From contig DHIW01000082.1 of the NCBI GenBank assembly GCA_002404015.1, positions 23,659-34,225 of the forward strand: DNA of 10,567 nucleotides, written 5' to 3'. The translations under genes were made by a program, and so were the position numbers. Positions within the stretch are counted from its first letter, which is position 1. Each line of letters begins with the position of its first letter. The notes under the pieces were generated by a model. It was given only the letters and a program-made list of their open reading frames with translations, made no database searches and was not told where the DNA came from. Below are positions 1-5,363 of this stretch, in pieces. Source of the stretch: Chloroflexi bacterium UBA4736. GTDB lineage: Bacteria; Chloroflexota; Dormibacteria; Dormibacterales; Dormibacteraceae.

Positions 1-24
1 TGGGCTCCGCCCAAGCACGCCCCC

Positions 25-46
25 GGCGGCGGCACTCGCCGCCGCC
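25..46. terminator. Perfect GC hairpin, possible terminator
   Basis: A 9-bp perfect inverted repeat (GGCGGCGGC at 25-33 and GCCGCCGCC at 38-46) closes a 4-base loop ACTC. It lies about 20 bases beyond the stop codon of the minus-strand gene that ends at 65, so it could end that transcript or one arriving from the left. There is no T-tract on either side, so it is not a standard intrinsic terminator. Neighbouring GC-rich segments (a small TGGGC/GCCCA hairpin at 1-13 and GGGGCCCC at 58-65) could form competing folds. Confidence 0.35.
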
Positions 47-64
47 CCACCTGCGGCGGGGCCC

Positions 65-616
65 CTATCTAGGCGGAGCGGGGAGGCCCAGGCGTGTGAC
101 GGTGACCGCCAGGCCTGGCCGGGGCCAGAGCTGGAGGCCCTCGTGGTTGGGGTCGAGGACCGTCCAACCTCCGCCCTCCCGAACCTCGGCCAGCACCACG
201 CTGTGGCCGCCTGTCGAGTACGTCGAGGGGCGGAGCGGGTGCCAGCCCCACGATCCGTAGCGGCCGGGCGCCTCCTGGCCCCAGGCCAGGTTGACGACCA
301 GCAGCTCGTCCTCGCGCGGCCGAGCCGGCCAGCCGGGCACGACCAGCCCCGATCGAGACCGGACCGGGAAGCCGCGGCCGGCCCCCAGCGCCTCTATGCG
401 GCGGTCGAGAGGTGCCCGGCGCCCGGGCCAGGAGACGTAGTCGAGCAACGCCGGCGCGCCGTACGGGCCGGCTGCGCCAAGCGCCAGCGTGGCCGGGCCC
501 AGCGCCGGGAGATCGGAGGCGCCCAGGGCGCCCAGACCGGCCAGGACCGACGCCGTCGTGCAGGCGCCGCCCCGGTTCGGCACCCAGGCCGAGACCAGCC
601 CGTCGAGCCTCCGCAT
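65..616 (-). CDS. Putative papain-fold (C39-like) cysteine peptidase-like protein
   Basis: The predicted protein has 183 residues. It has a Cys-His-Asp/Asn arrangement typical of papain-fold, C39-like proteins: Cys19 in a small-residue context (RGGACTTAS, 15-23), His138 in TGGHSVVLAEV (135-145), and Asp155/Asn157 in VLDPNHEG (153-160). The middle is rich in Ala, Gly, Pro and Trp. No signal peptide or membrane helix is evident, so it may be cytosolic or lack a recognisable export signal. The ATG at 616 is preferred because a TATAAC element ends 7 bases upstream, which fits a leaderless mRNA. The reading frame stays open to 964, but that extension is Arg-rich, low-quality and overlaps the sigma-like gene. 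The gene diverges from the operon on the other strand. The fold assignment rests on motif pattern only. The substrate, and whether it is an active peptidase, are unknown; it could be a non-proteolytic member of the fold such as a transglutaminase-like or acyltransferase-like protein. Confidence 0.6.
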   Translation of the reverse strand: MRRLDGLVSAWVPNRGGACTTASVLAGLGALGASDLPALGPATLALGAAGPYGAPALLDYVSWPGRRAPLDRRIEALGAGRGFPVRSRSGLVVPGWPARPREDELLVVNLAWGQEAPGRYGSWGWHPLRPSTYSTGGHSVVLAEVREGGGWTVLDPNHEGLQLWPRPGLAVTVTRLGLPAPPR

Positions 617-623
617 GGGGATC

Positions 624-629
624 GTTATA
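624..629 (-). promoter_or_regulatory. -10 element (TATAAC) for the leaderless minus-strand gene
   Basis: Read on the minus strand, the hexamer TATAAC is followed by seven bases (GATCCCC) and then the ATG at 616. That spacing puts the expected transcription start at or next to the start codon, so the transcript would be leaderless. A GTGACA sequence at 649-644 resembles a -35 box, but the 14-base spacer is shorter than the usual 16-18. The element overlaps the plus-strand -10 candidate at 626-631. Confidence 0.45.
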
Positions 630-631
630 GT
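626..631 (+). promoter_or_regulatory. Candidate -10 element (TATAGT) for the plus-strand operon
   Basis: TATAGT lies 11 bases before the TTG start at 643 and shares its TATA core with the minus-strand TATAAC. The best -35 at normal spacing (TCGAGC, 603-608) matches the consensus poorly, so recognition by an alternative sigma factor or an activator is possible. A short inverted repeat, CGTT (623-626) and AACG (635-638) separated by eight bases, sits on top of it and could be an operator half-site pair, although it is short enough to be chance. Transcription from here would leave a leader of only a few bases before 643. Confidence 0.35.
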
Positions 632-642
632 CGAAACGGAAC

Positions 643-1953
643 TTGTCACAGGCTGCGCGCACGTCCGAACCGGTCGATTCCCATCTCGTAAAGCGCGTGC
701 AGCGCTTCGAGCGGCGCCCCCTGGAAGAGCTCTTCGACCGCAACTTCGAGCGTGCGTACGATCTCGGCTATGCCCTGACCGGCGACGCCGCGCAGACCGA
801 GCGCCTGGTCGAGCGCGCCTTCCTGCGCGCGCTCGACACCTTCGCGACCTATCGGGGAAGCGGGCGCGGCCTGGACACCCTGGTGCTGCGTCTGGTGGCC
901 CACGACGCCGCCAGGGCGCCCAGCCACGCCCCTGGGATCCGCAGCGCGCTGGCCCGCCTCGCACCGGTCGACTACCAGACGGTCGCCCTCCGCCTCCTGG
1001 GGGGGCTCACCGCCGACGTGATCGCGGCGGGGTCGGGGCGCCGGGTCGAGCAGGTGCAGGGCTCGCTGCGCGCCGGGCTCAGGCGGCTGGCCGGCTCAAC
1101 CGGCACGGGCGGCGGCCCCGAGGTGGACGAGGCGGTCCAGCGCCTGCTGCGCGGCCAGCAGCCCGCGGAGGCTGCGGCCGGCCTGAGCCGCCCCCAGGAC
1201 CTGGCGGCCCTGCTGTCGGCGGCCGCGTCCGTGCGCGGCCTGCCATACGAGCCCGCCGAGCCGGCTGTCAGGCCCCGGATCCGCACCACCTACCTGGCCG
1301 CCGCCGAGGAGCGCCGGGCGCGGCTCGTCCAGCGGAACCAGCACCAGCCCGAGGTGCCGGGGGTCGACCTCGACAAGCGCCGGCGAGAGGGGCGCGGTGC
1401 CGTCGCCGCCCTCGGCGTCGCCCTGATGCTCGCACTGGGGGTTGGAGTCGTGCTCGCCCTGCTCTCCTCGTTCGCCGACCCGGACTCGCCCTTCTACCCG
1501 CTCAAGAAAGGGGGCGAGGCGGCCCTCGTCACCCTGTCGAGAGACCCGGTCAGCCGGGCCGACCTCGAGGTGAAGCTGGCCGAGACCCGCGGCCGCGAGG
1601 CGGAGACCATGGCCGCCGACGGCAAAAAGGCCGACCTGGCGGTGGCGGCCATGCGCGACCACTACGACCTGCTGCGCTCGGTGGCCGCCGACCTGACCGC
1701 CAGCAAGGTCCGCGACGCCAAGTGGACGAAGGTCCGCGACCGGCTCGAGACCCAGGCCTCGCTCCCGATCGCGCCCCTCCAGCGGGAGCTGGAGTCGGTC
1801 GGCGCCAAGCCCCAGGCGCAGCAGGTCGCGGACGAGAACGACCGCTTTCAGACCGACCGCAAGGCCTTCGACCCCAAGCTGGGCAAGGCCGCCCCGAACC
1901 CCAACGCCAGCCCCAACCCCAACCCGAACCCGGCGCCCGCCCCGACAAAATAG
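643..1953 (+). CDS. Membrane-anchored ECF sigma-like protein with DUF5667-like extracytoplasmic domain
   Basis: The 436-residue protein reads as four parts. Residues about 27-92 resemble sigma-70 region 2 (LEELFDRNFERAYDLGYALTG followed by RLVERAFLRALDTF). Residues about 99-150 resemble region 4, with a helix-turn-helix pattern (VALRLLGGLTADVIAAGSGRR then VQGSLRAGLRRLA). Residues 160-228 resemble the cytoplasmic leader common in DUF5667 proteins (VDEAVQRLLRGQ, then LAALLSAAASVRGLP). After the basic stretch KRRREGR (245-251) comes one membrane helix at about 253-277. Next is a DUF5667-like segment (DSPFYPLKKGGEAALVTLSR, 281-300, and LEVKLAETRGREAETMAADG) and a Pro/Asn tail (418-434). The expected topology is sigma domains inside and DUF5667 outside. 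The canonical Trp of region 2.3 is absent, so core binding or promoter melting may be weakened. The TTG start lacks a good Shine-Dalgarno; GTG at 697 is an alternative that keeps both sigma regions. It is first in the operon and may act as a tethered sigma or transcription regulator. DUF5667 has no firmly established function that I know of. Confidence 0.78.
   Translation: MSQAARTSEPVDSHLVKRVQRFERRPLEELFDRNFERAYDLGYALTGDAAQTERLVERAFLRALDTFATYRGSGRGLDTLVLRLVAHDAARAPSHAPGIRSALARLAPVDYQTVALRLLGGLTADVIAAGSGRRVEQVQGSLRAGLRRLAGSTGTGGGPEVDEAVQRLLRGQQPAEAAAGLSRPQDLAALLSAAASVRGLPYEPAEPAVRPRIRTTYLAAAEERRARLVQRNQHQPEVPGVDLDKRRREGRGAVAALGVALMLALGVGVVLALLSSFADPDSPFYPLKKGGEAALVTLSRDPVSRADLEVKLAETRGREAETMAADGKKADLAVAAMRDHYDLLRSVAADLTASKVRDAKWTKVRDRLETQASLPIAPLQRELESVGAKPQAQQVADENDRFQTDRKAFDPKLGKAAPNPNASPNPNPNPAPAPTK
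1894..1944 (+). repeat. Low-complexity Pro/Asn-encoding repeat
   Basis: C-rich repeats of the AACCCC/AACCCG type encode residues 418-434 of the sigma-like fusion, an alternating Asn-Pro then Ala-Pro tail. Such tails are extended and flexible, and in secreted or anchored proteins they often span the cell wall. The repeat ends six bases before the stop codon at 1951. Confidence 0.7.
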
Positions 1954-1957
1954 GCGG

Positions 1958-3859
1958 GTGCAGCCTGGACCCCAGGTCCACGTCGTCCCGCACACGCACT
2001 GGGACCGGGAGTGGTACCTGCCATTCGCCGTCTACCGGCAGCGGCTGGTTGTCCTTATGGACAGCCTCCTGGATGCGCTGGAGCGGGAGCCCCAGCTGCG
2101 CTTCCACCTCGACGGCCAGATGGCGGTGATCGACGACTACCTGGAGATGCGGCCCCACCGCGAGCCCGACATCCGGGGCGCCGCGGCCGCGGGCCGGATC
2201 AGCCTGGGTCCCTGGTACACGCTTCCCGACGAGCACCTCGTCAGCGGGGAGGCGCTGCTTCGCAACCTGGAGCTCGGGCTTGCCCGCGCCGCCGAGCTCG
2301 GCCGGCCGATGCTCGTGGGTTACGTGCCGGACCAGTTCGGGCACACGGCCCAGCTGCCGCAGCTCCTCCGCCGGGTCGAGATCGAGGAGGCGGTGCTCTG
2401 GCGTGGGGTCCCGGCGGCGGTCGGCTCGGGGGTCTTCACGTGGGAGGCCCTCGACGGGTCGGCCGTGACAGTGACCCACATGCCGAACGGCTACGGCCAC
2501 GGCAAGGAGATGCCGCTGGAGGGGGCTGAGCTGGCCGCCCGGCTCGACTTCGAGGTCGAGCGGCTCCTGGCCGGGAACCCGGGCGGACCCTGGCTGGTGA
2601 TGAGCGGCGACGACCACCTCCCCGTCCCGGTCGGGCTCAGCGTCGCGCTGGAGACGGCGCCCACCCGGAGGCCCGCGGCCATCAGCTCCGTCGCGGACTT
2701 CGTGGCCGCCCGACCGGCCCCCAGCGGCATCCACCGCGGCGAGCTGCACTCGGCGGCGTCGTCCTTCGTCCTCAAGGGCACGCTGTCGGCCCGCTTCCCC
2801 CTCAAGCTTCGGCACGCCGCCCTCGAGCGCCGGCTCGAGCGCTATATCGAGCCGCTGCTCGCCCTCGGCGAGCGGCCCTGGCCGGCCCGCGAGCTGGCTT
2901 ACTGCTGGCGCCAGCTGATATTGAACAGCGCCCACGACAGCATCTGCGGCTGCTCCCTCGACCAGGTCCACGAGCAGGCCACGGAGCGGCTGGCCCGAGC
3001 CGAGCGGGTCGCCGACCGGCTCTGGGGTGAACCGGCTGAAGGCAACTTCTTCAACCCCAGCCCGTTCGAGCGTGAGGGCCTGGCAGGACTGTCGATCGGA
3101 CGGCCCGAGCCCGCGCGCGGTGGCGAGGTCGTCGCGAGCGCGGGCGTGCAGCTTGAGGACCAGCCCGACTTCGGCGACGAGTACACGTTCGACCCGCCAC
3201 CGGGGTCCGAGCCAGCGCGGCTGCCGCTGAGCGGTGCGACATGGCTGGTGGACGAGGGGATCCTGCGCGTCCGCATCGAGATCGACAACCGGCAGCCCAA
3301 CCACCGGCTGCGCCTCGTCGTGCCCGCCGAGACCTCGGGTGGGGCCAACGCCGGCACCGCGTTCGGCGCGGTCCACCGGCCGTTCCGCCCGCCTGGCAGC
3401 GAGGCGGGCGCCGAGTACGACCTCCGGACCGACCCCGCCCGGCTGTGGGTAGAGGCGGGCGGCACGGTCGTGGTGGTGGCCGGCCCGTTCGAGTATGAGC
3501 TGCTGGAGGACGCCATCGCGGTGACGCTGCTGCGCTGTGTCGGCCACCTCTCGCGGGGCGACCTCCACAACCGCCCCGGGCACGCGGGACCGGGCATCGC
3601 GACCCCCGGCGCCCAGATGCTCGGCCGCCATGTCTTCGAGGTCGGGATCGCCCGCACCGACCAGGCCCCGGCGCCGCGGCTGGCCGAAGTCTTCGCCCAT
3701 CCGATCCTGCCCGCGCCCGAGCTCGCGCTGCGTCCGGGCCCCCGTGACGACGATCCGCTCACCGTCCTCAGCGCGCTCCGCCGCCGGCAGGGCAGGACCG
3801 AGCTGCGCACCTATCGCTGCGCCGCCCCGTTCCGCATCGAGGATCGCTGGCTCGATTGA
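1958..3859 (+). CDS. Compact GH38 alpha-mannosidase
   Basis: This is a glycoside hydrolase family 38 retaining, zinc-dependent alpha-mannosidase (EC 3.2.1.24 type). The catalytic set is complete. HTHWDREW (12-19) carries zinc ligands His14 and Asp16. YVPDQFGH (122-129) holds the likely nucleophile Asp125, GDDH (217-220) the likely acid/base, and AHDSICGCS (325-333) the zinc ligand His326. The mid-domain segment ELHSAASSFVLKGTLSARFP and the C-terminal family blocks DFGDEYTF (404-411), NHRLRLVVP (448-456) and LLRCVGHLSRGDL (524-536) are also present. At 633 residues it is shorter than most bacterial relatives (about 800-1000). The shortening lies in the beta-sandwich after residue 375 and at the C-terminus. 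No signal peptide is seen, so it is probably cytoplasmic and acts on imported or endogenous short mannosides. The GTG start lies 4 bp after the previous stop with no spaced Shine-Dalgarno, suggesting translational coupling. Its stop overlaps the next start (TTGA). The exact substrate cannot be read from the sequence. Confidence 0.93.
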   Translation: MQPGPQVHVVPHTHWDREWYLPFAVYRQRLVVLMDSLLDALEREPQLRFHLDGQMAVIDDYLEMRPHREPDIRGAAAAGRISLGPWYTLPDEHLVSGEALLRNLELGLARAAELGRPMLVGYVPDQFGHTAQLPQLLRRVEIEEAVLWRGVPAAVGSGVFTWEALDGSAVTVTHMPNGYGHGKEMPLEGAELAARLDFEVERLLAGNPGGPWLVMSGDDHLPVPVGLSVALETAPTRRPAAISSVADFVAARPAPSGIHRGELHSAASSFVLKGTLSARFPLKLRHAALERRLERYIEPLLALGERPWPARELAYCWRQLILNSAHDSICGCSLDQVHEQATERLARAERVADRLWGEPAEGNFFNPSPFEREGLAGLSIGRPEPARGGEVVASAGVQLEDQPDFGDEYTFDPPPGSEPARLPLSGATWLVDEGILRVRIEIDNRQPNHRLRLVVPAETSGGANAGTAFGAVHRPFRPPGSEAGAEYDLRTDPARLWVEAGGTVVVVAGPFEYELLEDAIAVTLLRCVGHLSRGDLHNRPGHAGPGIATPGAQMLGRHVFEVGIARTDQAPAPRLAEVFAHPILPAPELALRPGPRDDDPLTVLSALRRRQGRTELRTYRCAAPFRIEDRWLD

Positions 3860-5361
3860 AGAAAGGCCCGCTCGTCCTGGCGATCGACGTCGGCACCTCG
3901 TCGGTTCGGGCCATCCTCTACGACTTCAGTGCGGGCGAGCTCAAGGCCACCGAGGCCCAGCTGACCTACCAGCCCCGGTTGAGCGCCGGCGGTCGGGCCG
4001 AAGTCCCTGTCAGCGACCTGACGGCCCTGGTGGGCGCCGCCATCGACCGCTGCCTCGACCTCGCCGGCCCGGATTCCGGGCGGATCGCCGCGGTCGGCGT
4101 CTCCACCTTCTGGCATGGGCTGGTCGCCCTCGATGGCGGGGGCCGGGCGCTAACCGGCGTGATCCTCTGGTCGGACACCCGGGCCTGGGCGCAGTCGGAG
4201 CGGCTGCGGGCGACGCTCGACGCCGAGGCCGTCCGCCAGCGCACGGGTGCCCCTATCCACCCCAGCTTCTGGCCCGCCAAGCTGGCCTGGCTGCGCGAGG
4301 CGGAGCCGGACCTCTGGCAGCGGGCGAAGAGCTTCGCCAGCTTCGGCGACATCTTCTACCGGCGCCTGTTCGGCAGCCTGGGCACCAGCCTCTCGATGGC
4401 CTCGGGAACCGGATTGCTGCGGCTGGACGGCTCAAGCTGGGACCAGCAGCTGCTCGACGTGCTCGACGTGCCGCAGACAGCACTGCCCGTGCTGGCCAAT
4501 GTCGAGACGGGCCTGCGGCCGGAGTTTGCGGGCCGCTGGCCCAGCCTGGCCACCGTGCCCTGGCTGCACGCCTTCGGGGACGGCGCGCTGGCCAACCTGG
4601 GCAGCGGCTGCACGGAGCCCTCTCAGAGGGCACTCACGGTGGGCACCTCGGGGGCGCTCCGCGTGCTCGCGGGGCAGCGGCCCAAGAAGCTGCCGCCCGG
4701 GCTCTGGTGCTATCGCCTCGACGGGCGCCGGTATGTGACGGGGGGCGCGCTCAGCAACGGCGGCAACCTCTACGCCTGGCTGCTGAGGACTCTGCGCGTC
4801 GAGCCTCGAGGCCTGGAGGCTCGCCTGGCCCGCATGCGGCCGGCCTCTACCGGGCTCACGTTCCTGCCCCTGCTGGCCGGCGAGCGCAGCCCTGGCTTTG
4901 CAGCCAAGGCCACCGGGGCCATCGGCGGGTTGACCCAGGCCACCACCGCCGAGCAGATCGTGCGGGCCGGGCTGGAGGCGGTCGCCGTGGAGTTCGCCCA
5001 GGTCGACCGGGCTCTCGACCAGCTGGGCTGGCGGCCCGCTGAGCGCCTCGTGGCCAGCGGCGGCGGCCTCCTCGGGTCGCCGGCCTGGATGCAGATCATG
5101 GCGGACGTGATCGGCAAGCCGGTGGCGGCGTCCCGGGCTCAGGAGGCCTCAAGCCAGGGGGCCGCCGTCATGGCTCTCGAGCACCTGGGGGGCGCCCCCG
5201 CGCGCAAGGAGCGCCTTGGCCATACCTTTGAGCCGCGCCGCGCCGCCCATCTGGCCTACCGTGAAACAGTGCGGCGTCAGCAGGCACTCTACGACGCGCT
5301 GATCGGGGAGCGGATCTTGGATTCGCCGGGGAAAGGGGCCCATCTGGAAGTGGAGAACTGA
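3856..5361 (+). CDS. FGGY-family carbohydrate kinase, gluconokinase-like
   Basis: This is a sugar kinase of the FGGY family and has its usual length (501 residues). The N-terminal ATPase-fold motif AIDVGTSSVRAILYDF is at 9-24. Substrate-side segments are STFWHGLVALD (83-93) and LWSDTRA (104-110). The catalytic base is most likely Asp242 in GDGALANLGSG (241-251). The second phosphate motif is TVGTSGALRV (261-270), and the adenosine-region block is ASGGGLLGSPAW (400-411). TVGTSGALRV followed by GGALSNGGNLYAWL (297-310) resembles Bacillus-type and actinobacterial gluconokinases more than xylulokinases. The operon fits: gluconokinase (EC 2.7.1.12) would yield 6-phosphogluconate, the substrate of the dehydrogenase encoded at 10031. 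Xylulokinase remains possible because xylulose 5-phosphate would feed the transketolase directly. The TTG start overlaps the mannosidase stop by 4 bp, and no other in-frame start precedes the glycine-rich motif. A weak GAGGA sits 13 bases upstream of it. Confidence 0.88.
   Translation: MKKGPLVLAIDVGTSSVRAILYDFSAGELKATEAQLTYQPRLSAGGRAEVPVSDLTALVGAAIDRCLDLAGPDSGRIAAVGVSTFWHGLVALDGGGRALTGVILWSDTRAWAQSERLRATLDAEAVRQRTGAPIHPSFWPAKLAWLREAEPDLWQRAKSFASFGDIFYRRLFGSLGTSLSMASGTGLLRLDGSSWDQQLLDVLDVPQTALPVLANVETGLRPEFAGRWPSLATVPWLHAFGDGALANLGSGCTEPSQRALTVGTSGALRVLAGQRPKKLPPGLWCYRLDGRRYVTGGALSNGGNLYAWLLRTLRVEPRGLEARLARMRPASTGLTFLPLLAGERSPGFAAKATGAIGGLTQATTAEQIVRAGLEAVAVEFAQVDRALDQLGWRPAERLVASGGGLLGSPAWMQIMADVIGKPVAASRAQEASSQGAAVMALEHLGGAPARKERLGHTFEPRRAAHLAYRETVRRQQALYDALIGERILDSPGKGAHLEVEN
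5352..5356 (+). promoter_or_regulatory. Shine-Dalgarno for transketolase
   Basis: GGAGA lies seven bases before the ATG at 5364, inside the last codons of the kinase gene. It supports the 5364 start and contrasts with the weak or absent sites before the three preceding genes. Confidence 0.65.
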
Positions 5362-5363
5362 AC

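Noticed and set aside
1..64. Possible small RNA or CRISPR-like repeat in the GC-rich left edge
   Set aside because: There are only short hairpins of GCC/GGC composition, with no repeated spacer pattern and no promoter. A terminator-like role is the most that can be supported.
143..691. A plus-strand 182-codon frame opposite the peptidase-like gene
   Set aside because: It has no recognisable motifs, and the minus-strand frame carries the Cys, His and Asp/Asn pattern. I am moderately sure, not certain.
617..964. Upstream extension of the minus-strand peptidase-like gene to 964
   Set aside because: The added 116 residues are Arg-rich and featureless and lie antisense to the sigma region 2 coding sequence. 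The ATG at 616 has a promoter at leaderless spacing.
489..2129. A 546-codon plus-strand frame overlapping the peptidase-like and sigma-like genes
   Set aside because: The translation is almost all Arg, Pro, Gly and Ala with no domain, and the overlapping frame starting at 643 has clear sigma, membrane and DUF5667-like features.
1550..3700. A 716-codon open frame on the minus strand opposite the end of the sigma-like gene and the mannosidase
   Set aside because: It is antisense to well-supported GH38 motifs. Its translation is rich in Arg, Gly, Pro, His and Val without recognisable domains, as expected for shadow frames in very GC-rich DNA.
3856..3859. Possible frameshift or gene fusion at the mannosidase-kinase junction
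   Set aside because: The TTGA overlap is a normal stop/start coupling. The kinase begins properly just before its first phosphate motif and the mannosidase ends after its last family block.
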